Of a DNA stretch of 64,000 nt, positions 16,265 through 23,830 are shown one piece after another (the stretch's first letter is position 1; each line of letters starts with the position of its first letter). Made by a program: the position numbers and the translations under genes. This DNA comes from Streptomyces paradoxus (lineage in GTDB: Bacteria; Actinomycetota; Actinomycetes; Streptomycetales; Streptomycetaceae): assembly GCF_014202475.1 (NCBI RefSeq), contig NZ_JACHGV010000003.1, forward strand, positions 590,454 through 654,453. The letters run 5' to 3'. Under the pieces are notes generated by a model that worked only from the letters and a program-made list of their open reading frames with translations, searched no databases and was not told where the DNA came from.

Positions 16265-16846
16265 ATGAGCATCAGGTTCACTGCGAAGGCTGGCAGGGGA
16301 ATGGTCGCGCTGACCGTTGCGGCCGGACTGGCCCTCGGTGTGGCCGGCTGTGGCGGCGGTAGCGGTGGCGATGACAAGTCGTCCCCGTCGGCATCCGCGC
16401 CCAAGGACAGTGGATCCCAACCGAGTGCTCAGGAAGGTCAGGCGGATACGCCGCTGGCCGAGCTCAAGGGGACTGATGGACTTCTCCTGCGAGTCACTTC
16501 CGCCCAGCGCGACGCCGGAGGCTTCGTCACGGTGAGCGGCAGCCTGAAGAACGACGGAGCGGAGTCGGTGGCCATCCCAGCTCAGACGAGCGGCGACGAG
16601 ACCGAGGTCATCAAGCACGGTCAGTCGCTGGGCGGTGCCACTCTCGTGGACTCCAAGGGGAAGAAGCGCTACTACGTACTGCGCGACACCGACGGGCGTC
16701 CTCTGACCACTACGGGTCTCACCACCCTTGAGGGCGGGCAGGAGCTCCCCGTGTTCATGCAGTTCCCCGCTCCGCCGGCCGGCACCGCTGACGTCGCCCT
16801 GCAACTCCCGACGTTCTCCAGCGGCACCATCAAGATCTCCGGGTGA
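16265..16846 (+). CDS. Putative lipoprotein of the Tad locus
   Basis: 193 aa. Signal peptide with lipobox GVAGC (Cys29), a Ser/Pro/Lys-rich linker and a beta-rich C-terminal domain of about 120 residues (LLLRVTSAQRDAGGFVTVSGSLKNDG). This domain resembles the immunoglobulin-like DUF4352-type lipoprotein domains, though the match is not certain. It ends next to the start of the OmpA-domain gene, with which it is coupled. Probably surface-exposed and part of the pilus apparatus. Confidence 0.8.
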   Translation: MSIRFTAKAGRGMVALTVAAGLALGVAGCGGGSGGDDKSSPSASAPKDSGSQPSAQEGQADTPLAELKGTDGLLLRVTSAQRDAGGFVTVSGSLKNDGAESVAIPAQTSGDETEVIKHGQSLGGATLVDSKGKKRYYVLRDTDGRPLTTTGLTTLEGGQELPVFMQFPAPPAGTADVALQLPTFSSGTIKISG

Positions 16847-16854
16847 GGCAGGCC

Positions 16855-17511
16855 ATGACGACCCGCACACGCACCCGAACCCGACCGGCGACTCCACGCC
16901 TCGCCCTCGTCCTCACCGCCGCAGGCCTCATGGTCGCCACGAACATCTACGGCGCCGTCTCGGCCCACGCCGACGAAACCCCCGGCGTCCCGCCCGGTAC
17001 CGAGGCCTCCGCCTCCGCCCCCGTCGAAGTCGATGCCAACGACCCCGACCTGAAGCTCCCCGAAGGCGGCACCCTCGCCGAACCCAAGGTCCTCGACATC
17101 AAACAGGTCGTCGAAGACCAGAGCGGCGACGAACGACGCGAAGACACCAACGCCGACGTCAAGTTCGCCCTCCAGGCCGAGGTCCTCTTCGGCAAGGACA
17201 GCGCGAAACTCGGCGCCGAGGCGAAGGCCCGGATCTCCGCCATCGCCGAGGAGATCAAGACGCAGAACGCGACGAAGATCCGCGTCTTCGGCTTCACGGA
17301 CAACCTCGGCTCCTCCGCCCACGGAGATGTCCTGTCCAGGAAACGGGCAGACGCCGTCCAGAACGTCCTGGACCAGGAACTGACCGACTCCAACGTCACC
17401 TACGAGGTCCGCGGCTACGGCGAGCAGTACCCGATCGCCGACAACTCCTCGGAAACGGGCCGCAAGAAGAACCGCCGGGTCGAGGTTTCCTTCCCGCGCA
17501 CAGAAAGTTGA
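16855..17511 (+). CDS. OmpA-domain exported protein
   Basis: 218 aa. Signal peptide (about 1-36, cut near VSAHA-DE), a short acidic linker and an OmpA/MotB C-terminal peptidoglycan-binding domain (about 105-215: VLFGKDSAKLGAEAKARI, then IRVFGFTDNLGS, then GYGEQYPIADN, then NRRVEVSF). In Gram-positive bacteria such a domain would hold the protein to peptidoglycan and could anchor the Tad apparatus in the wall. ATG at 16855 has GAGG at good spacing; a GTG at 16843 overlapping the previous stop is the alternative start. Confidence 0.85.
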   Translation: MTTRTRTRTRPATPRLALVLTAAGLMVATNIYGAVSAHADETPGVPPGTEASASAPVEVDANDPDLKLPEGGTLAEPKVLDIKQVVEDQSGDERREDTNADVKFALQAEVLFGKDSAKLGAEAKARISAIAEEIKTQNATKIRVFGFTDNLGSSAHGDVLSRKRADAVQNVLDQELTDSNVTYEVRGYGEQYPIADNSSETGRKKNRRVEVSFPRTES

Positions 17512-17534
17512 GCCACCGAAGGTGGGCCCAGGTT

Positions 17535-17550
17535 TGGGGCCACGGGCCCA
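17535..17550. promoter_or_regulatory. Tad-locus inverted motif, copy 4 (upstream of the nuclease-like gene)
   Basis: TGGGGCCACGGGCCCA, 81 bases upstream of the ATG at 17632. A perfect palindromic half-pair TGGGCCCA sits at 17523-17530, centred 16 bases away. Confidence 0.6.
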
Positions 17551-17631
17551 TGCCTGAGTGATCGACGTTCCTTAGCCTCGGCTCGGTATCCGTTTTGAAC
17601 GGCCGCATATCGAGCTGAGCTGAGGTCGCGC

Positions 17632-20190
17632 ATGCCCCCTGCCGGTGACCGGATACCCCCGCTCGGGATGGGGGGTGCACAGAACAGTCCGTCCTGGGAC
17701 CGGCATTCACCGTTGCCGAGAGAACTGGGCTGGGCGCAGGTACTGCTGTGGGTGCAGTTCGCGCTGACAGTGCTCTACGTGGTCACCGTGCTGTCGGTGG
17801 CGACGTACCACTCCGGGGAGATCTTCGGGATCCTGGCGTACGACTCGCTGCCCAGCGTGGCCGGGATCTACCTGGCCCGGCGCCTGTGGCGGGGCGGGGT
17901 GTGGACGAGCCGCGCACTGATCGCCGTACAGGCGTGGATCGTGTGGCTGTCGTTCGGCACGCTGTTGCACGGTGACCTGCGGGGCATCACGCAGGCGGCG
18001 ATGCCGGTGGCGGTCATCGTGCTGTTGCGCCGGGCCCGGTCGCGTGAGTGGTTCGAGAGCGCTCCCCAGGACAGGGAGGAGCGGCGGGCATTCAGCCTGG
18101 GGAGAATGATCCGCTGGCGACGCGACGAGGGCCAGACCGCGGTGGAGTACGCGGGGCTCATCGCGGTGGTCGCGGCGATCATCGTCGCGCTGTCGTTGGG
18201 CGGCCTCGGCGGGCGTATCGCCGACGGCATCCAGTCGGCGGTCTGCTCGGTGACGGGCACGGCCTGCCCCCCTCCGCAGGGCGATGGTACGGAGACGGGT
18301 GCGGCCGGGGACAACGACGGTGCGCGGCATGATGATTCATCCGCCGGCACCGACGGCGGCAATGGCGCGGACCCGGACGGCGGCGCAAGGGCAGACGGTG
18401 GTCCGGGCGCGGATGGCGAGGCGGGTGCCGAAGGTGACTCGGGCACTCAGAGTGGTGCAGGTGGCCAGGGGGACACCGGTGCCGGCGACGGTACGGGCGG
18501 CAGCGGCGGTGGTCCCGCGTGGTCGACTCGGATCATCACCTATGAGGGCGCCGGGACGAACGACACGGTTCCCCTCGCTCCGGGGCCCTTCGACGAAAGG
18601 TCGCTCTGGGACGACGTACATGACCAGGAGCGCCACGACAGGACGTTCATGGACCATGTCCGGGGCTTCTTCGTGGCCCCGGCCAAGAGCTTCCTGGCCG
18701 ACACCATGGACGTCGTCAGCGACCCGGTCGGCTCGATCAAGGACACCTGGAACGGCCTGAAGGGCTACACCACGAACTGGTGGGGTGAAAAGGCCGACGA
18801 GCTGGGCGAGGAGTGGGACAAGGGAAACTACGTCTCCTCCGTATGGGGCTGGGTCAACTCGCCCGAGGACTTCGTGTCCGACCTGGCGATCGACACGTTC
18901 GTCGACAAGGAGAACTGGGAGAAGGGCAACTACGGCGCCTCCATCGGCAACACCGTGGTCAACGTCGTCGGCATCTTCAGCCCGAAGACCATCACGAAAT
19001 TCACCAAGTTCAACGAGCTGGCCGAGGTCGGTGAATCCCTCGACAAGGCGGCGGACGCGGCGGGGAAGGCCCGCAAGGCCGCCGAGGCGGGCGATGCCGA
19101 GGGCGCTCGGAAGGCGGCGAAGGATGCCGACGAGGCGGCGGACGCGGCAGAGAAGCAGGCCCGCGAGTCGGGCTGCACCATCGCCGCGCCGGCTCGCCGG
19201 ATCCCGTACGGCGACAGCCCAGCCGAAACCGCCCCTGGTCTCCTCACCGGATCCTCCGGCACAGGCACCACGATCCTCGCCGCCGGCCCGTCCGGCTCCC
19301 CGTACGTCATCCTCGCCGAGGGCGGCTGCGACGAGGAGGCCAAGGAGGGGGCCCAGGATGCCCGGGAGAAGGCGGACGAGGCACAGCAACTGGCGCTGGA
19401 AGCCCAGGCGGAGGCGGCGAAGGCAGCCATCAGGCTGGGCAAGCTCAGTATTGACGAGCGCAACATTGACGACTTCGTCAGGAACGCCAAGAAGAACCCT
19501 GGCAAGAAGGAGATCGGCAAGGACCAGGCGGCGGCCGCGCTCGACGAGCTCACTGATCTCGCACGACGCACAAACGTCGACCGGGCGGGCGCGAGCAAGC
19601 TCGGCTCCGAAGTGACCAACGCGCGTACCGCCAGCAGGCTCGAGGAGATGCTTGCCGAGGTGCGGGGTGTGCGGCGCGCCTCGGAGGACGCGGCACCCGA
19701 CAGCACCGTGCACACCGCGGTCGGCTCGGAACACAACCGACGCCAGGTCGAGGTCGCGCCCGGAGAATCCGTGGATGTGTCGAACGTGCCGGACGCCGAT
19801 GTGCTGTACAAGGGGCGGGACGGCAGGGTGCACCTCGTCGAAGTGAAGAACACGGTGAACCCGACGCGTCAGCCGGAATTCGTCGGGAAGATCAACACAC
19901 TCTCCGAGTGGAAGAAGGCGAACCCTGGCAGGACGACTCGAGTTGAGATCGAGAAGCCCGACAAGTGGACTGAGGTTTTCCGGCCCATCAAGGGTCAGAA
20001 GATCTCTCCTGCCCAGCTCATGAACGAGAAGGGAGTCGACGCTCGTATCGGTGATGCGAGCTTCACGGCCGAGCAGCTGGGAGACATGCAGCGGGCCCTG
20101 GAGGCGAAGTACAGCCGCGGTGAGGAAATCGACTGGAATCGGTTGAACGACAACCCCAAGGGGGCGTTGGAGTACCTGGGTCTGGAATGA
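17632..20190 (+). CDS. Pilin-tagged polymorphic-toxin-like protein with PD-(D/E)XK nuclease domain
   Basis: 852 aa. Domains: (a) about 30-150, four membrane helices; (b) 158-195, an internal Flp prepilin signal, RWRRDEG167 then QTAVEYAG (Glu172 at +5) and a hydrophobic helix; (c) about 205-290, Gly/Asp-rich linker; (d) about 300-475, a conserved-looking Trp-rich region; (e) two Ala/Glu/Lys-rich coiled-coil segments (about 470-515 and 575-610); (f) about 690-790, a nuclease-like domain with PDADVLY (Asp723) and VEVK (Glu737, Lys739), the PD-(D/E)XK active-site pattern. Known polymorphic toxins have variable C-terminal nucleases after such linkers. An internal prepilin signal after a multi-helix domain is unusual. 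Inference: an effector exported or surface-displayed by the Tad machine. Codon GC falls over the last 750 bases, as expected for an exchanged toxin tip. Confidence 0.85.
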   Translation: MPPAGDRIPPLGMGGAQNSPSWDRHSPLPRELGWAQVLLWVQFALTVLYVVTVLSVATYHSGEIFGILAYDSLPSVAGIYLARRLWRGGVWTSRALIAVQAWIVWLSFGTLLHGDLRGITQAAMPVAVIVLLRRARSREWFESAPQDREERRAFSLGRMIRWRRDEGQTAVEYAGLIAVVAAIIVALSLGGLGGRIADGIQSAVCSVTGTACPPPQGDGTETGAAGDNDGARHDDSSAGTDGGNGADPDGGARADGGPGADGEAGAEGDSGTQSGAGGQGDTGAGDGTGGSGGGPAWSTRIITYEGAGTNDTVPLAPGPFDERSLWDDVHDQERHDRTFMDHVRGFFVAPAKSFLADTMDVVSDPVGSIKDTWNGLKGYTTNWWGEKADELGEEWDKGNYVSSVWGWVNSPEDFVSDLAIDTFVDKENWEKGNYGASIGNTVVNVVGIFSPKTITKFTKFNELAEVGESLDKAADAAGKARKAAEAGDAEGARKAAKDADEAADAAEKQARESGCTIAAPARRIPYGDSPAETAPGLLTGSSGTGTTILAAGPSGSPYVILAEGGCDEEAKEGAQDAREKADEAQQLALEAQAEAAKAAIRLGKLSIDERNIDDFVRNAKKNPGKKEIGKDQAAAALDELTDLARRTNVDRAGASKLGSEVTNARTASRLEEMLAEVRGVRRASEDAAPDSTVHTAVGSEHNRRQVEVAPGESVDVSNVPDADVLYKGRDGRVHLVEVKNTVNPTRQPEFVGKINTLSEWKKANPGRTTRVEIEKPDKWTEVFRPIKGQKISPAQLMNEKGVDARIGDASFTAEQLGDMQRALEAKYSRGEEIDWNRLNDNPKGALEYLGLE

Positions 20191-20218
20191 CAGCAGGCCG
20201 GGGGGAAGACGAGAAGGA

Positions 20219-20244
20219 GGGTGACGGCTCAGAATCCGTCACCC
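20219..20244 (+). terminator. Hairpin after the nuclease-like gene
   Basis: GGGTGACGG / CCGTCACCC, a nine-base stem with an eight-base loop, 29 bases after the stop. No T-run follows. Confidence 0.5.
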
Positions 20245-20277
20245 CGTGATGCACGACTGATGCCCCCAGGTTTCCGT

Positions 20278-20904
20278 TCAGCCGCCGAACCAGACGACGA
20301 GGCGGACGTTGTCCTCACCATGGAGTTCGGCCAGCGTGCCCATCACGTTCCACACGGGTTGCCATGGTCCGTCGGCCGGTACCAGGTCGCGATAGGCAGG
20401 GACGACAGGCCGGTACACCTCGTTGCCGAGTTGGAGCTCTCCGTCGGCGGGCCACCGGGAGGGAGCGATGTTGCCTTCTCCGAACTTGGCGGCGGCCGAG
20501 TCGTACAGCTCATCCGGGAGTGCGGCCAATCCGTCGGGCGCGAGGGATCCTTCATGGGCACGGGACCAGCGGCGGACCCAGTGCCGAGACGGGCCGTCGG
20601 TGCAGGATGCGTTCCAGTCGACAGCCGACAGTTCACGCCACGAGAACCACGAATGACTGTGGCCCTCGAATTCGTCCGCATCCCTTCGTGCGGCGTCCGA
20701 CATGTCTACGGGGGCTCCGCGGTCAGGGAAGAGCGCTCTGACAGGCTCCACACTCCGGACGTCAAAGAGCGCTGACCACGACATGTAATCACGGGCCCAA
20801 TGAAGGTGCCGGAGTTCGGAGAAGGGCTCCCACAGAGCGTGTTCAGTGCCAAAGCGCCCAGGCCTGGGCCTGCATTCCAGCCATCCAGACAAGTCGGTAC
20901 TCAT
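20278..20904 (-). CDS. Hypothetical Trp-rich protein, immunity candidate
   Basis: 208 aa, not recognised. It has no signal peptide or membrane helix and is acidic and Trp-rich (13 or so Trp). Start ATG at 20904 (MSTDLSGW); longer frames run into AT-rich intergenic DNA. It faces the nuclease-like gene tail to tail, and its DNA has lower GC and less biased third positions than core genes nearby, suggesting acquisition together with the toxin tip. An immunity role is inferred only from position and composition; such genes are usually on the toxin's strand, which weakens the idea. Confidence 0.7.
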   Translation of the reverse strand: MSTDLSGWLECRPRPGRFGTEHALWEPFSELRHLHWARDYMSWSALFDVRSVEPVRALFPDRGAPVDMSDAARRDADEFEGHSHSWFSWRELSAVDWNASCTDGPSRHWVRRWSRAHEGSLAPDGLAALPDELYDSAAAKFGEGNIAPSRWPADGELQLGNEVYRPVVPAYRDLVPADGPWQPVWNVMGTLAELHGEDNVRLVVWFGG

Positions 20905-21010
20905 ATATGTGACTCTATCCAATGCGGCACAAGCACGCTCTTCACCCTTTGAAGCGAAGGAACGAGCCACTGACAGCACCACTCGGGCCCGAGAACGGCG
21001 GAACTGACCG

Positions 21011-21346
21011 ATGAACTACGACCTGCTGCTGGTCGGGCCGCCGGTTCCGCCCGCATCACTCGCCGAGGCTCTGCTGAAGGCGGTGCGGACAGAAGGCGCC
21101 GACGTGGACGTGGCCGACCAGGACGACGACCAGAGCCGTCGCGACTGGAGCGCACCCGTGCTGTGCGGCTACATCAGGCTGCGCGGCGACCTGTCGATGT
21201 CCCTGGAGATCTACGTGGCGGACGCCCTGGTCAACGAGGCGCCCACGGAACCGGAACTCGCGCGCCGCCTGGCCAGGTCACTGGGCATTCCCGTCCTGTT
21301 CCCTGCCGAGGCGGAACTGCCTCCCTCGGACCGTACGTGCGGGTGA
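21011..21346 (+). CDS. Small acidic cytoplasmic protein, second immunity candidate
   Basis: 111 aa, not recognised. No signal or membrane segment; acidic (ADVDVADQDDDQ). ATG at 21011, with only a weak purine-rich site (CGGAA) upstream. It is on the toxin's strand and is the next plus-strand gene after it, though a minus-strand gene lies between. Small acidic proteins in this position often neutralise nuclease toxins; that role is an inference. Confidence 0.65.
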   Translation: MNYDLLLVGPPVPPASLAEALLKAVRTEGADVDVADQDDDQSRRDWSAPVLCGYIRLRGDLSMSLEIYVADALVNEAPTEPELARRLARSLGIPVLFPAEAELPPSDRTCG

Positions 21347-21379
21347 GCGACCTGCCGTGAAGCTCCCTGAAGTGAGGCC

Positions 21380-21763
21380 CTAACCTCCCTCCGTGGGCAC
21401 GACCACCTCCACTCGAACCCCTACCCGCACCCCCCACCCACCCATGACCCCGGCCTCCGCCTCCACCACATGCCGGGCCCGCAGCCGGGGCATTCCCAGC
21501 CGCCCCGGTCGCATGGTCCGCACGGCGATGACCCGCAGGTGCCGGTCCAGATAGGCGACGTCGATCGGAATGCGCATCCGGAAGGTGTGCACGCTGTTGG
21601 CGGGGGAGAGCAGGATCGCCCCGTCGACGGAGTCCCGCCCCAACAGCCCCTTCGTACGGGCCCGATAGGAGGTTGCGATCTCCAGCGGCACCGAGACGGA
21701 CGGCCCCCCGCCACCCCCGAGCACGACCAGATCCCCACGCCCGTCCCGCCAACGCCGCCCCAT
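21380..21763 (-). CDS. DUF192 protein
   Basis: 127 aa. Residues about 25-120 match the DUF192 family (VPLEIATSYRARTKGLLGRDSVDGAILLSPANSVHTFRMRIPIDVAYLDRHLRVIAV). The family's function is not established. The ATG at 21763 has GGAGG eight bases upstream; the frame extends further up but through the locus motif. The gene lies at the right end of the Tad region and shares its upstream motif, so it is likely part of the same regulon. Confidence 0.82.
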   Translation of the reverse strand: MGRRWRDGRGDLVVLGGGGGPSVSVPLEIATSYRARTKGLLGRDSVDGAILLSPANSVHTFRMRIPIDVAYLDRHLRVIAVRTMRPGRLGMPRLRARHVVEAEAGVMGGWGVRVGVRVEVVVPTEGG

Positions 21764-21812
21764 CCGGACCACCTCCGACCCCGAACGTATCCGCAGAGAA
21801 CAGCCCTCCACA

Positions 21813-21828
21813 TGGGCCCACGGACCCA
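21813..21828. promoter_or_regulatory. Tad-locus inverted motif, copy 5 (upstream of DUF192 gene)
   Basis: TGGGCCCACGGACCCA, 49 bases upstream of the DUF192 start on the minus strand. One base of the second half differs (GGACCC). It lies in the intergenic region that also feeds the lipoprotein gene at 22049. Confidence 0.6.
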
Positions 21829-22048
21829 AGCTCTTTGCTCGTTCCTGACTGAAACGCCCCCGAACGCACCGGCGTTGGCCCCCGGCATTGGCGCGTTACG
21901 CAACCGTTACGGCCCGAAGGTGACGGCGAATCACCGATTTCTCCCCATACGCCGCGCGAGTTGACAACCTTCACCCTGGTGCCGCCGCACCCCGCTGTAT
22001 AGCTTTGGTTCGCTCAAGAGAAGCCTCGCCACCTCCCAGGAGCCGACC

Positions 22049-22708
22049 GTGAACCGCCGCCCCACCCTCCTCGCAGCGCTCACGCTGACCGCCGCTGCGG
22101 CCTTGACGCTGTCCGCGTGCGGGAGCGACGACAGCTCCGCGGGCAAGGGCAACGACAAGATCGCGGGCGCGGACACCGGTGACAAGGCGTCGCCCTCGGC
22201 CGGCCCGAGCGAGCCAGGTGCGAGCGGACGGCCGAAGATCGAGCTGCCGTCGGACGTGACCTACGAGTTCGAATGGAAGAAGACCGGCGACGCCCAGAAG
22301 GACGCCGTGTTCCACGATGCCGAGCAGCGCATCAGGGCCGTCGACATGGCGATCGCCAAGCAGGACCCTCTCGACAAGGCCTACCGCTTCTACTCGGAGG
22401 GCACGGCCGCCGCCGAAAGCCAGAAGTACATCCAGGAGTTCGTCGACCACAAAGCACGTACGACTGGTCTGACCCGGTACTACAACGAGAGCCTGACCAT
22501 CAAGGACGACGGCACGGCCGCACTCGTGTACTGCGAGGACCAGAGCAAGGCGTTCAACAAGTTCCTGAAGACCGGAAAGACCGATGTCACGCCGGTGACG
22601 AAGGACAGTTACGTCGTCTACGCCGGCACCCTGCGCAAGAACGACAAGGGCGTATGGGTGACCGAGCGACTGATCTCGCAGCGGGGGAGCGCGAAGTGTC
22701 AGCCTTGA
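22049..22708 (+). CDS. Putative lipoprotein
   Basis: 219 aa. Signal peptide with lipobox LSAC (Cys24 region) followed by a Ser/Gly/Lys linker. The mature domain (about 70-215) has helices then a beta-rich end and resembles NTF2-like lipoproteins (DAEQRIRAVDMAIAKQDPLDKAYRFYSEGTAAAESQKYI). GTG at 22049 has AGGAG six bases upstream. The next gene starts within its last codons, so the two are coupled. Confidence 0.82.
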   Translation: MNRRPTLLAALTLTAAAALTLSACGSDDSSAGKGNDKIAGADTGDKASPSAGPSEPGASGRPKIELPSDVTYEFEWKKTGDAQKDAVFHDAEQRIRAVDMAIAKQDPLDKAYRFYSEGTAAAESQKYIQEFVDHKARTTGLTRYYNESLTIKDDGTAALVYCEDQSKAFNKFLKTGKTDVTPVTKDSYVVYAGTLRKNDKGVWVTERLISQRGSAKCQP

Positions 22709-23721
22709 TCCGTACCGGACGCCTGCTCTTCACGTCGGGCCTCGTAGTGGTAGCCCTGGCCATGTCGGGCCCTGCCTATGCCGAGAAGGGGTTCGGCGGC
22801 ACGGACGGCGAGACACAGAAAGCCGATGCAGGCAAAGACGGCACCGTCTCCGTAACCGTAGGCGGCGTCGTCTTCGACCGCTCCAAGAACGGCAGCGGCA
22901 ACTCCGCCGGCGCGCTCACCTCCGCCACGTCCTGGACCCCGCCCCCCTGCTGGTACGCCCCGAAGTACACCCCGGAGCAGCTCCAGAAGACCATGGAGCC
23001 GGTCTGGGAGGCCGGTTCGACGGGCTACGAGTGGGACGCGAAGCAGCGCGACCGCTACGTCAACGGGAAGCCGTACAAGGACTTCAACAAGGACAAGACC
23101 GGCAAGGGCTACTTCTGGGACTCGTTCGTCGACGAGGACTTCCCCCCGGGCTGGGACGCCTGCACGGAAGAGCCCTTCTGGGTGGACCAGGGCGACCCGC
23201 CGCCCGCCGACATCCAGAACGCCGTCACGCCCGAGATCCTCGCCGAACTCGCCTACGCCGAGATCCGCGTCCCCAGCACCAAGGTCACCCTGGCACCCGC
23301 CGCGGCGACCAAGGTCAACCTCCCGACCTGGGCCTGGCTGGACGTCGCAGACTTCAAGCCGGTGTCCGTCACCGCGTCCGTACCCGTCATCGGCATCACG
23401 GCGACCGCGACCGCGAGACCGAAGTCGCTCAGGATCGAACCCGGCACCAAGGACGCCGTGACCTACCCGGCCTCCGGCGTCTGCCAAGCAGAGGGCGACC
23501 GCATCGGCGAGCCCTACGCCAAGGGCAAGGCCGACCGGACGCCGCCCTGCGGAGTGAGGTACCTGCGCTCCTCGGGCGACGGCACCTACCCCCTCCAGGC
23601 CACCGTCACCTGGGAGATCGACTGGACCGGCTCCGGCGGCGCGGGCGGCGACCTCCCCGACGGCACGTTCGGCGCCACCCAGGACGTGGTCGTGCAGGAG
23701 ATCCAGGCCGTCAACCGCTGA
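22696..23721 (+). CDS. Exported protein coupled to the lipoprotein, function unknown
   Basis: 341 aa. GTG at 22696 lies inside the 3' end of the lipoprotein gene (13-base overlap) with GGGGAG upstream. Signal peptide about 1-29 (SGPAYA-EKG). The rest is exported, Pro/Trp/Tyr-rich with five cysteines (CWYAPKY, DACTEE, SGVCQAEG, PPCGVRY). No membrane helix or recognised domain. A small lipoprotein and a Cys-containing secreted partner at the edge of a Tad locus suggest a surface complex, but nothing proves it. Confidence 0.82.
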   Translation: MSALIRTGRLLFTSGLVVVALAMSGPAYAEKGFGGTDGETQKADAGKDGTVSVTVGGVVFDRSKNGSGNSAGALTSATSWTPPPCWYAPKYTPEQLQKTMEPVWEAGSTGYEWDAKQRDRYVNGKPYKDFNKDKTGKGYFWDSFVDEDFPPGWDACTEEPFWVDQGDPPPADIQNAVTPEILAELAYAEIRVPSTKVTLAPAAATKVNLPTWAWLDVADFKPVSVTASVPVIGITATATARPKSLRIEPGTKDAVTYPASGVCQAEGDRIGEPYAKGKADRTPPCGVRYLRSSGDGTYPLQATVTWEIDWTGSGGAGGDLPDGTFGATQDVVVQEIQAVNR

Positions 23722-23830
23722 GCGGGCACCGGTTCCGGCCGGGCGGGACGACCACCGTGAGGGGGATGGCCCGCCCGGCCGACGCGAATTGCGTTGTCCG
23801 TCGCGCCTCGGCCCGGGTAAGAACGGCAGC

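Noticed and set aside
20982..20993. CTCGGGCCCGAG palindrome as another copy of the Tad-region operator.
   Set aside because: It is a single palindrome without the paired TGGGCCCA halves and two-base spacer.
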